This document shows, in pieces, positions 44,942-58,953 of a stretch of DNA of 64,000 bases. Source of the stretch: Dryomyza anilis (lineage: Eukaryota; Arthropoda; Insecta; Diptera; Dryomyzidae); contig OX638131.1 of the NCBI GenBank assembly GCA_951804985.1, positions 61,843,598-61,907,597 on the forward strand, given 5' to 3'. Positions within the stretch are counted from its first letter, which is position 1, and each line of letters starts with the position of its first letter. The notes below the pieces were generated by a model that worked only from the letters and a program-made list of their open reading frames with translations, ran no database searches and was not told the DNA's origin. The translations under genes were made by a program, and so were the position numbers.

Positions 44942-47890
44942 GTGTATAACAAACGCATCTGTGGTCTTAGTGAACTATGTGGTGAAACCATACTATACGA
45001 TGAGCAAGCCGTAAGGCCTAGAAGCTGTCTTATAGTATCGAAACACTTTGCTGTCACCAAGTTAACCCAATTCTGTGGGCAAGACCTGGTGGCAGCTAAA
45101 GTGAGCTATGAAAGCGATAGTGGATGGAAACATGTGATTGTCACCTCAGGCTACTTCCCCTCTGACTCACTATTGCCTCCTCCACCAAAAGCAATTGAGC
45201 TCCAGGAGTACTGTGATCTTAAGGTGACTGGCCTTATTCTTTGTTGTGACACTAAAGCTCAACACACTGTGTGAGCAGCAGCAAATGCAACGCACGACGT
45301 ATCAAACTACTTGACTTCATCATGACCTACAATCTGAACATTCACAACACTGGTAATAACCTACGTTTGTGACTGCTAGAAGACAGGAAGTGATTGACCT
45401 AACTTTGTCTAACTGTAGACTGAGAGAGTTAATCTTAAACTGGAACTTTCTTAAAGAAGATTCTTTATCGGACCACAGGTATATCGAGTTTCATACTGAC
45501 CGAGAGGTTCTGCCCTCTATGACGGTAAGAAACCCTAGAAAAACGAACTGGGTACGCTTTAGACATGAACTTAACAATTCCCTCAATATTCCTGTCAGAA
45601 TTCGTACCAATGATAGTATTGAGACGTCCGTTTAAGTTATGAACGATGTCATAAATTCTAGTTTTGTACGAACATGTCCGATATGAAAAACGTTATCTAG
45701 ACCTCCCGTTCCTTGGTGGAACGCTTGTCTTGAAACCTTGCGCAAGGATTCCAGAAAGCTTCTAAATAGGGCCCTAAGGAGCAATTGAGACTCTGATTGG
45801 ATAATTCATAAATCGAAATGTGTTTCTTATAAAGACTTCTGGAGTAGCATCGAATCCTGTAGTAAGACTAGCCGTTTGGTCAAGTTTCTTAAAAGAGACC
45901 GAACTGCCCGACTGGACTCACTGCGGAGACCTGATGACTCGTATACTGAGTCTAAGATTTTACATTCCGGGAAATCAAATCCACATAGGACCACTTTGTA
46001 ATCCCAGCACTGGGGACTGCAATAACAACTCTAATGTGACAAAACATGACTGGCAGGTTGTCAGATCGGTTGTGTACGATGAAGCTATCCAATACGCAGT
46101 GGCCTCTTTTGATGGCTTCAAGTCAACTGGGCCAGTTGGCATCTAATTAGTCATGCTACAGGAAGGTATAACCCATTTGCTACCATGCCTAAATAAGATC
46201 TTTAGAGCAAGTCTCGCATGGGCATTCATTTCGACATCCTGGCGTTTAGTTAAAGTAGCCTTCATTCCTAAAATTGGAAGAGAAGACTATTCCATAGCCA
46301 ACAGCTTCAGACCCATTAGTATGATGTCCTTCATACTAAAGTGTCTATGAAGGCTAGTTGAGTTGCATATCAGAAAAACATCGTTGTCAAGGTACCCACT
46401 ATCGCCAAGACAACATGCCTACCAACGTGGAAAATCCTGAGAAACAGCATTGCAACATCTGGTTGACCGGATCGAGCATGTTTTTCAGAGGCAGATGTAC
46501 GTCATGGGCATATTTGTTGACATCGAGGGTGCTTTTAATAATGCGACTTTTGATGGAATGTGTGACGCTGCTAGAATGCATGGAATAGATGGAATATTGG
46601 TCAAATGGCTAACGTCAATGCTAATGTTTAGGACCATCACCTCTGAGGTGGAGTGCGGTCAGTATATTATGGCTGGGGTGAATAGAGGTTGTCCTCAAGG
46701 ATGCGTTCTCTCCCCCCTGCTCTGGTGTATGCTGTTCAATGATCTATGGACCAGATCATTGTCAGGCCTATGCAGACGATGTTGCCATTCTTGCCACAGG
46801 CTTTTACCTCAATGAGGTCTGTGTTAAAACACAAAACTCATTGAACCGAATTGACAGCTGGTGTACTACAAACGGACTCTCTGTCAACCCTCACAAAACG
46901 GATTGTTGTCTTCACTAGGAAAAGAATAATGACAGGTTTATCTCAACCAGTACTTAATGGTGTCACTATTCCTCTGTCTAACAAAGTAAAATATGTGGGC
47001 TTAACTCTAGATAGTAAACTACTTTGGACAAAACATGTTGAAAATAAAATTTCTCGAGTATTGAATGCCTTCTGGCAATGTAGAGAAATTTTTGGGAAGA
47101 CATGGGGACTATCACCGAGCAAAACCTTATGGATTTACACTGTAATGATAAGACCGATGATATCATATACATCGATAGTCTGGTGGAACAAGCTGTCGCG
47201 AAAGTGCGTGACAACTAGTCTTGCCAAGATTCAGAGAACCGTGTGTCTGGGTGTTACGGGTGCCTTTCCCACAACACATGGTCCATCACTGAATGAAATC
47301 TTAAAACGACCACCACTTGACATCTTCATCAGAGGCGATGCCATGAAAGGCTGATGGAGTAAAACGAGGTGGTTTCTGATTTAATGTTCCCTGGAATATC
47401 TCTGACATTGCACTTGACACTCCATTAGACACCTGTCTACTGGAGATGCCCTCTGATGCAATGATAACAGAAATATTACCAAGACGAAATTTTGTGGTTT
47501 GCCAACCTGACATTCAAGACTCGCTAACGCCCGACTGTGAGCCAGGCAGAGGGTCACACCGCATTTTCACAGACGGCTCCAGAACCGAACAGGGATCTGG
47601 TGCTGGAGTGTTTGTGGAACCGGATGACCGCAGACTTCACTTCGCCTTAGGCGACAAAGCCTCGGTATTTCAGGCCGAAGTTTATGCTATACTTATGGCT
47701 ATGGACTACATTGCGGATAATATATGGCAGAACAGAGCTATATCAGTTTGCAGCGATAGTCAGGCTGCTCTTATGGCTTTGAACAACCCGGTCATCACAT
47801 CCAAAATTGTACGTCAATGCAGATCACGTCTCAATTGTGTTGGTAAATACAATACACTGAAACTGATTTGGGTGCCGGGCCATAAAGGAG
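44942..47890 (+). pseudogene. LOA-like ORF2 (EN-RT-RNase H), unit 1
   Basis: Endonuclease pieces: 44942-45274 (PRSCLIVSKHFAVTKLTQF; SGYFPSDSLLPPPPKAIE) and 45369-45635 (QEVIDLTLSN, SDHRYIEFH with catalytic Asp-His), separated by a deletion. RT from about 46020 (SFDGFKSTGPVGI), RPISMMSFILKCL, VDIEGAFNNATF and GCPQGCVLSPLLW. In-frame stops lie at 46144, 46348 and 46438. Catalytic YADD is at 46769-46780 but in another frame. RNase H 47446-47890: FTDGSRTEQGSGAG, VFQAEVYAILMAM and SDSQAALMAL, ending VPGHKGA. Inactive. Confidence 0.8.
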
Positions 47891-48358
47891 CATTTCCGTC
47901 CGATGCATCTACTACTTGCTCTTTGCTGGCAATGTCGCTGTTTGCTTCTTGTCCATTGTTTGCCTCCACCTCTATAACCATTGCCGGTGGTAGGGCTCTT
48001 GGAGTTCCGTATACTTCTGCCGATCCAAGTATTCTTGATTTGTTTTTAAAAGGGTTCAAGTAGCTTTCTTCATTTATCGATCTTGTATATTTAACTGTTG
48101 TGGTAGCCAAGTGTGCTACCACCGTAACATTGCGGTCATTGTATCTCGACGGAACCCGCCTGCTCACTTCCGATAACGCCGGTACTGGGGTTTTTAGTCG
48201 GGAACAGCTTATTTGTGTTATATTCGCAGCTGACCTACATATATGTAGGCCTTTCAGCTATCCGCCACCTGCTGACCCCCACGGCAGCCTATGGCCCGGC
48301 CCCGGAATCTTCGACTATTGTCGTAACAATTTTATATTTCGCGTTGTTTGGTACTAAA
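47891..48358 (-). pseudogene. R1 ORF1 piece at the head of unit 2
   Basis: Copy of 39669-40136 (same RRVPSRYNDRNVTVV and PRALPPAMVIEVEANNGQ). Cut at its downstream end by the array junction, where it meets the truncated LOA RNase H of unit 1. Confidence 0.75.
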
Positions 48359-48426
48359 TTCATCCATATCTGAAGTATATACACTGAAATACCACGATTT
48401 AAACGGTAAATTGGTCTGATCATCGA

Positions 48427-49567
48427 CGTTACAAACCATATGTAAGACACCGCGTCAACGAGATTTTGGAGAACTCGTGCGTTGAGAATTGGCGATGGCT
48501 ATCAAGTGCGTTAAACCCAGCAAATTTTGCAAATCGAGAGATGTCAATTAAATAAGAATCCTTTTGGATGGAACGACCGGCATTTCTGCTGGAGAACGAA
48601 ACGGCCCGCGATAAATGACACGCCGACAACAAATGAGGAAATTCGGGCAATATTCTGAATGGTCAAGAGTGTATGCTAAAAACGAGTTTTTCGAAAGATT
48701 TTCATATTACATACGTATGAAGAGACTAGTGGCGTTGATTTTACCTTTTCGCAATAATTGCTTGCAGACGTCCATATAAAGAATTGTGCTTAAAGTAATA
48801 GGAAATTGCGGTATTCATAATTTGTCGCTACGCTCAGATGACTAGCATTTACGAAGAGAATAGCGCTTTATCAGCGGGTAACACGATTGATAAGACTAGC
48901 AAGCTTCTGAGCTACACGACTTACATAGATGATAATGGTGTAATGCGTTTCGTTGAATTATCAATGGTACAATTGTCTTACACACGCAGACTAGTAATCT
49001 TGCCAAAGGGTCATCGAGTTACGGAATTGTTAGTGGACTTCGCACATGGAAACATAAAAACGAGAATACAATAGCTGCTGAAATTCGGCACAGGTTCTGG
49101 ACATCACACATCAGAGTAGAAGTGAAGCGAGCATCAAGGAGATGTCTGGTATGCAAGAACAAGAAATACATACCTTTTATGGGGCAGCTTCCAGAAGACC
49201 GCTTGACTTCTTTTGTAAAGCCATTTTGATATGTTGGCATCGATTACATGGGTCTCTTTTACTTCGACGACCATTGACCATGTCGTCGAAGTAAAAAGAG
49301 ATGGATAGCTCTATTTACTTGCCTGACTATTCGTGTCGTCCATTTGAAAATTACTAGAGACCTAACTACTGCTACATGTTTGACTTGTATTCGTAATTTT
49401 ATAAATAAACGTGGTACGCCGCACAGTGGTATTGCTCCATACATTTCTTGGAAAAAATATAAGGAGTGGTTCTATGACAATTGATTAAATACAGCTCATT
49501 AAGAAAAATTTCAAGAATGGGAGGAATCGGTAAACAGACACGTCTACCGCCCATACAAAGTGAAGTT
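48427..49567 (+). pseudogene. pol: BEL/Pao pol remnant, unit 2
   Basis: Copy of 40205-41345 with the same stops and frame breaks (HRVTELLV, MGQLPEDRLTSF). A few substitutions only. Confidence 0.7.
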
Positions 49568-50580
49568 ATTTATTTATTTGTAAAGAAAACGAAATGTGAT
49601 ATCGACACGAAATTTCGTTGATATCAATCCCATTACATAAGCAAGGTTCTTAAAAGTGTGGAGTAAATCGGTGGGCGGGAACTCATACCTGGCATACAAA
49701 TGTACCCTGTAAATGTATTTCTTTTAGACCGCAAATCGGATAGATAAATTACCTGTACACGTTAAAATTTGTGCATGTAGGTGAACATATCCAAATTTGG
49801 TGAAAATTGTCCAACGGACAAGCCTACCTCCAAACAAAGTGTCTTTATCTGCTCATTGAGTTTATCCTATAAAGTTTGTTATTTGCATACTACATTGCAA
49901 TCCTGTATTGAAATTCTAGTGAACTTTTTCGGAAAATGGATAACTTTGTTCAACATTCGCAGACTTTTACCAGTTTTGTATATTTAAAGAAGAGATTCTC
50001 TCCTTTAGTTTTTTAATAATAAAACGACCTAGAAAAAAAAATCATTTTATAGAACCATTTGGATTTGCGTATATATTTTGTACCATTTATATAATCCAGA
50101 TATTTTTTTTCGTTAAATTAATACCAATATGCTATATTTTAAGAAAAATAAAATCGTTGGCAACCCTTTCGCCTTGTTATAGTGTTTTTTAATCTGCTCG
50201 TAAATTTTTAGTGTTTTAAAGTGTTTATCGCGATTTATAATTTAAAATTTAAAACAGTGTTTCTTAATAAAACAGTACTTCAGTGTTATAAATAATAACT
50301 TTAGTGAAAACATTATCTATTCTTTACAAACTGCAATTTTGTATAGTTTATAAACATATACAAAAATAATTCTCTGCATTTTTTTTGACATTTTTTTATA
50401 CAGTGTCTTTCTTCAAATTTTAATTTTCTGTTGTTTATTATTTATTGAAATTTACCTTCATAAAACGCCTGCGTAGTTTAAGAAATCTTTTGTTGTGCTT
50501 TTTAAACTGTTATCTTTCTATCATTTTATTTAAACCATTGCATACTTTTTGGATCATCTACATTTAAGAACCATTTCTAA
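49568..50580. other. AT-rich spacer of unit 2
   Basis: Copy of 41346-42359; nothing supportable. Confidence 0.5.
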
Positions 50581-51730
50581 AATGATCTGCTCTATTCAAA
50601 ATTGCAATGAAAAGTGAGACTTTGCAATTTGTAAATTGCTGGTTATGCGACAACTTTTCCAATGCCCATTGCGTAGGGTTACCTGGTCGTGTAATTGACG
50701 TTTTAATGATAACAACAACTTACGTTGGTCATGCAGTAAATGAAGACTTGCAGATATCGATTTATATAATATTTTAAAGCAAACTAGGAAAAGATTTAGT
50801 GAAATTAACAAGGAACTGTCTTCTCTAACGACTAAATTCCAGCATTATGAATCACTTTTTAATAATTTTAAATGCACGGATGAACTGTCATTCTCTCCGA
50901 AAAGGAAGAAATAACACCTTTACACCGTGATACAATTACTACTAGCCAAACTGACCATGGCACTATTAGTTGTAGTTTCTGCAAAAAAAAAACAATATTT
51001 ACATCTCGGTTTGCACCTTATACCACAGATGATGATATAAAATATCACATTTTTACACGTATTGGCTACACGTTATATATGTCTGATATTTAAAACTGCC
51101 AGTGAACAATGATTTTACCTTAATTTATCAGAATGTGCGTGAACTTAATACTAAATTAACAAAGTTATATTGAAACAGTTTCGGCTTTTCCTGCGACATT
51201 ATAGTTTTTACTGAAACTTGGCTTCGCGGAAATGTCTTAAATATAGAAAATCTTTGCAATGATTTCCAAATTTTTCGGACATACCGACACTGTAAGATGG
51301 GTGGAGTTTTAATTGCTACCCATTCTTCTTTAATGACAGAACTAATCGATGTTCCTGATACAGATAACTTAGAATTTGTTTGTGCTTTGATTTTCTTAAC
51401 ATTTTCATTACTTGTTCTTACAAACCTCATTGCTTTGATTCTGAAATGTATGCCAACCATGCTAAAGCTATTGAAAACATTCAAACATAATGTTCTAATG
51501 TTATTTGGAATATCGCTGATGACCATCCATATTTAATTCCTTCTTCCAGCACAAACTGGATTAATAAATTTTTGGGCAACCCTACGAACTATCACTTTAT
51601 TAAATTAACAATATTTTAAATAAAAACACTTGATCTTACATTTGTGGATAATTACGGAGCTAGACTTTGTGGATTCTGTTAAAAAAATGAATAATGCACC
51701 TATTTGGTCAACACGCGAGTTGAAATCTGT
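50581..51730 (+). pseudogene. second LINE remnant, unit 2 (with 191-bp segment)
   Basis: Copy of 42360-43330, but retaining 191 bp absent from unit 1 between the ORF1 helix and the endonuclease. The endonuclease start (VFTETWLRGNV; MGGVLIATHSS) is unchanged in layout. Confidence 0.55.
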
Positions 51731-52433
51731 AAAAAAACTTTTAAAAACGGTATTTTAAAAAAATAAAAGAAATCCGGTTGTATTAACGATTATATTTTAT
51801 ACTCACAGACTCGATATAAATACCAAATACCAATACCAATATAAATACCAAAAATTTGCTACAGTAATTATATTATAAAATTAAAAGTTAATTTAAAAAC
51901 CAAATTCAAAGAATTTTATCACTTTATTAACTTGAAACCCACCTTGACGTGGTGTGGGGGCTTAAGTTACAATTACTCAATAATGCTAAGCTGACGGAAA
52001 CTTTTGAAGTTTCTGGTAGGGTCCCCCTTGTCAGACAAGCTTGTGATGAGTAATTAACTAAATGCCACCTAGTCTTTTTATTCGTGGGGTGGCAGACTCT
52101 AAAGAAAGCCCACATCACCGCGTTGGGTCAACATAAAGATTTAACTACTCCAGGTGGTACCCACAAATGTGGCAATCCATCCGCTTCGGCGGCTGAGGCA
52201 AGAATTCTGGAGGCCTCAATCCACGCAACCCACCCTGGTACGATAAATCTTTCTTATCTTATAGCTGGGGGTTCATCGTGCCCCTCCAGGAGGAGGATAA
52301 CGACAACTCAGTGGTTTCCATACCAGTAGAGGAAAGTGTAGGTTTGGCTATGCCTACGACTAAACCTCCACTGTATGGCTGCTCGACAGTGTTGTTTCCT
52401 CTCAGTGCTCCTTTCTGTCACGTATTTGGAAAC

Positions 52434-53288
52434 ATGAGTCGATCGAAGGAAAGTGGTGTCTTACCAGCATCTAATCCTAGAGAGACCGAGGTCCAACTGG
52501 AAGCTAATCATCCATTGGAGACCGGACCCGGATCTCTTAACACAGAGGTCAGGATGTCCGATGCCCAGGTGAGTAGGAGAAGGAAGAATAAAGCGAAAGA
52601 TCGCAAAGAGCCTGAAAAAGCTAAAGGCGACTCTGGAGTTTTTTTCCCCCAACTACCACAGCAAAACGCGATAGATCGGTGGAGGTTACTCCGACTGAAG
52701 CCGGACCATCCGCTGCTGCTGTGGTGGCTGCCAATGCACCTTAGAAGCGCAATGGCAAGAAGTAACTCCCAAAACTCGACAGTCTCAAGTGATATTGCTT
52801 CTAAACTGGGGAAGAAGCAAAAAAATGATGCAGAAATAAAACACTACACCGATCATCTTTGGCGGCTAGTCAGCACCGTCGGTGTCAGTGCAAACGCATA
52901 AAGCTATGAGACGAGTGATGGTGCTATGCTCGTCTCAAGCCAATTTCGATTGGATTGCCACAGCCGTTGCTAAAATTCCCCTTTTGGGCAAATCGCGCTT
53001 CGCTGTTTTCAGTAGAGACGAACCAAAACGCAGGCGAGCAATATGCTGGATACCGGGTCCTATCAGCAAAACAGCGGAAGTGCTTGCCTACGTGCTCAGA
53101 ACAAGGGCATCGAAACGAACGGATGGAAAATCTTTAGTTATAATCCAAAGCTAGGTCCGGAGGACAAGGAGGGCTCAACCCTGGTTGTTGGTTTAGACCA
53201 GAAGTCGTTAGATGTCATGTTATCTAAGTACGACAGTCATCTAAACCTGTTTTTTGGACGGATCAAATTTCGAATAAATTCCAAATGA
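52434..53288 (+). pseudogene. LOA-like ORF1, unit 2
   Basis: N-terminal part 52434-52901 as in unit 1. The DUF4780-like part is split into 52882-53154 and 53043-53288 by the 4-bp deletion near 53088 (GCCTACGTGC against GCCTGTCTACGTGC in unit 1). Confidence 0.6.
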
Positions 53289-53349
53289 ATAGGCACATGA
53301 TGAGAAACGAGTTAATTATCCTCTCATCACAACCATTCAAGAACCATGT

Positions 53350-56263
53350 GTGTATAACAAACGCATCTGTGGTCTTAGTGAACTATGTGGTGAAACCATA
53401 CTATACGATGAGCAAGCCGTAAGGCCTAGAAGCTGTCTTATAGTATCGAAACACTTTGCTGTCACCAAGTTAACCCAATTCTGTGGGCAAGACCTGGTGG
53501 CAGCTAAAGTGAGCTATGAAAGCGATAGTGGATGGAAACATGTGATTGTCACCTCAGGCTACTTCCCCTCTGACTCACTATTGCCTCCTCCACCAAAAGC
53601 AATTGAGCTCCAGGAGTACTGTGATCTTAAGGTGACTGGCCTTATTCTTTGTTGTGACACTAAAGCTCAACACACTGTGTGATCAGCAGCAAATGCAACG
53701 CACGACGTATCAAACTACTTGAATTCATCATGACCTACCATCTGAACATTCACAACACTGGTAATAACCTACGTTTGTGACTGCTAGAAGACAGGAAGTG
53801 ATTGACCTAACTTTGTCTAACTATAGACTGAGAGAGTTAATCTTAAACTGGAACTTTCTTAAAGAAGATTCTTTATCGGACCACAGGTATATCGAGTTTC
53901 ATACTGACCGAGAGGTTCTGCCCTCTATGACGGTAAGAAACCCTAGAAAAACGAACTGGGTACGCTTTAGACATGAACTTAACAATTCCCTCAATATTCC
54001 TGTCAGAATTCGTACCAATGATAGTATTGAGACGTCCGTTTAAGTTATGAACGATGTCATAAATTCTAGTTTTGTACGAACATGTCCGATATGAAAAACG
54101 TTATCTAGACCTCCCGTTCCTTGGTGGAACGCTTGTCTTGAAACCTTGCGCAAGGATTCCAGAAAGCTTCTAAATAGGGCCCTAAGGAGCAATTGAGACT
54201 CTGATTGGATAATTCATAAATCGAAATGTGTTTCTTATAAAGACTTCTGGAGTAGCATCGAATCCTGTAGTAAGACTAGCCGTTTGGTCAAGTTTCTTAA
54301 AAGAGACCGAACTGCCCGACTGGACTCACTGCGGAGACCTGATGACTCGTATACTGAGTCTAAGATTTTACATTCCGGGAAATCAAATCCACATAGGACC
54401 ACTTTGTAATCCCAGCACTGGGGACTGCAATAACAACTCTAATGTGACAAAACATGACTGGCAGGTTGTCAGATCGGTTGTGTACGATGAAGCTATCCAA
54501 TACGCAGTGGCCTCTTTTGATGGCTTCAAGTCAACTGGGCCAGTTGGCATCTAATTAGTCATGCTACAGGAAGGTATAACCCATTTGCTACCATGCCTAA
54601 ATAAGATCTTTAGAGCAAGTCTCGCATGGGCATTCATTTCGACATCCTGGCGTTTAGTTAAAGTAGCCTTCATTCCTAAAATTGGAAGAGAAGACTATTC
54701 CATAGCCAACAGCTTCAGACCCATTAGTATGATGTCCTTCATACTAAAGTGTCTATGAAGGCTAGTTGAGTTGCATATCAGAAAAACATCGTTGTCAAGG
54801 TACCCACTATCGCCAAGACAACATGCCTACCAACGTGGAAAATCCTGAGAAACAGCATTGCAACATCTGGTTGACCGGATCGAGCATGTTTTTCAGAGGC
54901 AGATGTACGTCATGGGCATATTTGTTGACATCGAGGGTGCTTTTAATAATGCATGGAATAGATGGAATATTGGTCAAATGGCTAACGTCAATGCTAATGT
55001 TTAGGACCATCACCTCTGAGGTGGAGTGCGGTCAGTATATTATGGCTGGGGTGAATAGAGGTTGTCCTCAAGGATGCGTTCTCTCCCCCCTGCTCTGGTG
55101 TATGCTGTTCAATGATCTATGGACCAGATCATTGTCAGGCCTATGCAGACGATGTTGCCATTCTTGCCACAGGCTTTTACCTCAATGAGGTCTGTGTTAA
55201 AACACAAAACTCATTGAACCGAATTGACAGCTGGTGTACTACAAACGGACTCTCTGTCAACCCTCACAAAACGGATTGTTGTCTTCACTAGGAAAAGAAT
55301 AATGACAGGTTTATCTCAACCAGTACTTAATGGTGTCACTATTCCTCTGTCTAACAAAGTAAAATATGTGGGCTTAACTCTAGATAGTAAACTACTTTAG
55401 ACAAAACATGTTGAAAATAAAATTTCTCGAGTATTGAATGCCTTCTGGCAATGTAGAGAAATTTTTGGGAAGACATGGGGACTATCACCGAGCAAAACCT
55501 TATGGATTTACACTGTAATGATAAGACCGATGATATCATATACATCGATAGTCTGGTGGAACAAGCTGTCGCGAAAGTGCGTGACAACTAGTCTTGCCAA
55601 GATTCAGAGAACCGTGTGTCTGGGTGTTACGGGTGCCTTTCCCACAACACATGGTCCATCACTGAATGAAATCTTAAAACGACCACCACTTGACATCTTC
55701 ATCAGAGGCGATGCCATGAAAGGCTGATAGAGTAAAACGAGGTGGTTTCTGATTTAATGTTCCCTGGAATATCTCTGACATTGCACTTGACACTCCATTA
55801 GACACCTGTCTACTGGAGATGCCCTCTGATGCAATGATAACAGAAATATTACCAAGACGAAATTTTGTGGTTTGCCAACCTGACATTCAAGACTCGCTAA
55901 CGCCCGACTGTGAGCCAGGCAGAGGGTCACACCGCATTTTCACAGACGGCTCCAGAACCGAACAGGGATCTGGTGCTGGAGTGTTTGTGGAACCGGATGA
56001 CCGCAGACTTCACTTCGCCTTAGGCGACAAAGCCTCGGTATTTCAGGCCGAAGTTTATGCTATACTTATGGCTATGGACTACATTGCGGATAATATATGG
56101 CAGAACAGAGCTATATCAGTTTGCAGCGATAGTCAGGCTGCTCTTATGGCTTTGAACAACCCGGTCATCACATCCAAAATTGTACGTCAATGCAGATCAC
56201 GTCTCAATTGTGTTGGTAAATACAATACACTGAAACTGATTTGGGTGCCGGGCCATAAAGGAG
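53350..56263 (+). pseudogene. LOA-like ORF2 (EN-RT-RNase H), unit 2
   Basis: Same architecture and same in-frame stops as unit 1. It also lacks 35 bp of RT after VDIEGAFNNA (near 54950, flanked by AATGC on both sides) and has a new TAG near 55399 (W to stop). YADD at 55142-55153. RNase H 55819-56263, ending at the same VPGHKGA junction. Confidence 0.8.
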
Positions 56264-56731
56264 CATTTCCGTCCGATGCATCTACTACTTGCTCTTTGCT
56301 GGCAATGTCGCTGTTTGCTTCTTGTCCATTGTTTGCCTCCACCTCTATAACCATTGCCGGTGGTAGGGCTCTTGGAGTTCCGTATACTTCTGCCGATCCA
56401 AGTATTCTTGATTTGTTTTTAAAAGGGTTCAAGTAGCTTTCTTCATTTATCGATCTTGTATATTTAACTGTTGTGGTAGCCAAGTGTGCTACCACCGTAA
56501 CATTGCGGTCATTGTATCTCGACGGAACCCGCCTGCTCACTTCCGATAACGCCGGTACTGGGGTTTTTAGTCGGGAACAGCTTATTTGTGTTATATTCGC
56601 AGCTGACCTACATATATGTAGGCCTTTCAGCTATCCGCCACCTGCTGACCCCCACGGCAGCCTATGGCCCGGCCCCGGAATCTTCGACTATTGTCGTAAC
56701 AATTTTATATTTCGCGTTGTTTGGTACTAAA
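56264..56731 (-). pseudogene. R1 ORF1 piece at the head of unit 3
   Basis: Copy of 47891-48358, including the same junction with RNase H. Confidence 0.75.
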
Positions 56732-56799
56732 TTCATCCATATCTGAAGTATATACACTGAAATACCACGATTTAAACGGTAAATTGGTCTGATCATCGA

Positions 56800-57940
56800 C
56801 GTTACAAACCATATGTAAGACACCGCGTCAACGAGATTTTGGAGAACTCGTGCGTTGAGAATTGGCGATGGCTATCAAGTGCGTTAAACCCAGCAAATTT
56901 TGCAAATCGAGAGATGTCAATTAAATAAGAATCCTTTTGGATGGAACGACCGGCATTTCTGCTGGAGAACGAAACGGCCCGCGATAAATGACACGCCGAC
57001 AACAAATGAGGAAATTCGGGCAATATTCTGAATGGTCAAGAGTGTATGCTAAAAACGAGTTTTTCGAAAGATTTTCATATTACATACGTATGAAGAGACT
57101 AGTGGCGTTGATTTTACCTTTTCGCAATAATTGCTTGCAGACGTCCATATAAAGAATTGTGCTTAAAGTAATAGGAAATTGCGGTATTCATAATTTGTCG
57201 CTACGCTCAGATGACTAGCATTTACGAAGAGAATAGCGCTTTATCAGCGGGTAACACGATTGATAAGACTAGCAAGCTTCTGAGCTACACGACTTACATA
57301 GATGATAATGGTGTAATGCGTTTCGTTGAATTATCAATGGTACAATTGTCTTACACACGCAGACTAGTAATCTTGCCAAAGGGTCATCGAGTTACGGAAT
57401 TGTTAGTGGACTTCGCACATGGAAACATAAAAACGAGAATACAATAGCTGCTGAAATTCGGCACAGGTTCTGGACATCACACATCAGAGTAGAAGTGAAG
57501 CGAGCATCAAGGAGATGTCTGGTATGCAAGAACAAGAAATACATACCTTTTATGGGGCAGCTTCCAGAAGACCGCTTGACTTCTTTTGTAAAGCCATTTT
57601 GATATGTTGGCATCGATTACATGGGTCTCTTTTACTTCGACGACCATTGACCATGTCGTCGAAGTAAAAAGAGATGGATAGCTCTATTTACTTGCCTGAC
57701 TATTCGTGTCGTCCATTTGAAAATTACTAGAGACCTAACTACTGCTACATGTTTGACTTGTATTCGTAATTTTATAAATAAACGTGGTACGCCGCACAGT
57801 GGTATTGCTCCATACATTTCTTGGAAAAAATATAAGGAGTGGTTCTATGACAATTGATTAAATACAGCTCATTAAGAAAAATTTCAAGAATGGGAGGAAT
57901 CGGTAAACAGACACGTCTACCGCCCATACAAAGTGAAGTT
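56800..57940 (+). pseudogene. pol: BEL/Pao pol remnant, unit 3
   Basis: Copy of 48427-49567 with the same lesions. Confidence 0.7.
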
Positions 57941-58953
57941 ATTTATTTATTTGTAAAGAAAACGAAATGTGATATCGACACGAAATTTCGTTGATATCAA
58001 TCCCATTACATAAGCAAGGTTCTTAAAAGTGTGGAGTAAATCGGTGGGCGGGAACTCATACCTGGCATACAAATGTACCCTGTAAATGTATTTCTTTTAG
58101 ACCGCAAATCGGATAGATAAATTACCTGTACACGTTAAAATTTGTGCATGTAGGTGAACATATCCAAATTTGGTGAAAATTGTCCAACGGACAAGCCTAC
58201 CTCCAAACAAAGTGTCTTTATCTGCTCATTGAGTTTATCCTATAAAGTTTGTTATTTGCATACTACATTGCAATCCTGTATTGAAATTCTAGTGAACTTT
58301 TTCGGAAAATGGATAACTTTGTTCAACATTCGCAGACTTTTACCAGTTTTGTATATTTAAAGAAGAGATTCTCTCCTTTAGTTTTTTAATAATAAAACGA
58401 CCTAGAAAAAAAAATCATTTTATAGAACCATTTGGATTTGCGTATATATTTTGTACCATTTATATAATCCAGATATTTTTTTTCGTTAAATTAATACCAA
58501 TATGCTATATTTTAAGAAAAATAAAATCGTTGGCAACCCTTTCGCCTTGTTATAGTGTTTTTTAATCTGCTCGTAAATTTTTAGTGTTTTAAAGTGTTTA
58601 TCGCGATTTATAATTTAAAATTTAAAACAGTGTTTCTTAATAAAACAGTACTTCAGTGTTATAAATAATAACTTTAGTGAAAACATTATCTATTCTTTAC
58701 AAACTGCAATTTTGTATAGTTTATAAACATATACAAAAATAATTCTCTGCATTTTTTTTGACATTTTTTTATACAGTGTCTTTCTTCAAATTTTAATTTT
58801 CTGTTGTTTATTATTTATTGAAATTTACCTTCATAAAACGCCTGCGTAGTTTAAGAAATCTTTTGTTGTGCTTTTTAAACTGTTATCTTTCTATCATTTT
58901 ATTTAAACCATTGCATACTTTTTGGATCATCTACATTTAAGAACCATTTCTAA
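57941..58953. other. AT-rich spacer of unit 3
   Basis: Copy of the spacer in units 1 and 2; nothing supportable. Confidence 0.5.

Larger units (their letters stand above)
39669..47890 (+). repeat. composite tandem unit 1 (8222 bp)
   Basis: First of three head-to-tail copies. Its first bases (CATTTCCGTCCGATGCATC) recur at 47891 and 56264, right after the truncated RNase H of the LOA-like element. Relative to units 2 and 3 it lacks 191 bp near 42654 and retains a 4-bp CTGT/TGTC in ORF1 near 44675. Order inside: R1 ORF1 piece, BEL/Pao remnant, AT spacer, PHD-type LINE remnant, LOA-like LINE. Confidence 0.9.
43500..47890 (+). mobile_element. LOA-like LINE, 3'-truncated, unit 1
   Basis: Runs from a GC-richer 5' region (about 43520) through ORF1 (from 44022), endonuclease, RT and RNase H, and stops inside RNase H at VPGHKGA, where the next tandem unit begins. 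An RNase H after RT and the RT style (VDIEGAFNNATFDGM) suggest the LOA/I group. No 3' UTR or poly(A) is present because of the array junction. Confidence 0.75.
47891..56263 (+). repeat. composite tandem unit 2 (8373 bp)
   Basis: Same order as unit 1. It has the extra 191 bp (about 50876-51066), a 4-bp loss in ORF1 near 53088 and a private 35-bp deletion in RT near 54950. Summed indels (-1, +191, -4, -35) account exactly for the change in spacing from 8222 to 8373. Confidence 0.9.

Noticed and set aside
47446..48063. 205-codon RNase H frame as a genuine fusion protein
   Set aside because: The last about 60 residues come from antisense R1 ORF1 read across the array junction; the fusion is incidental.
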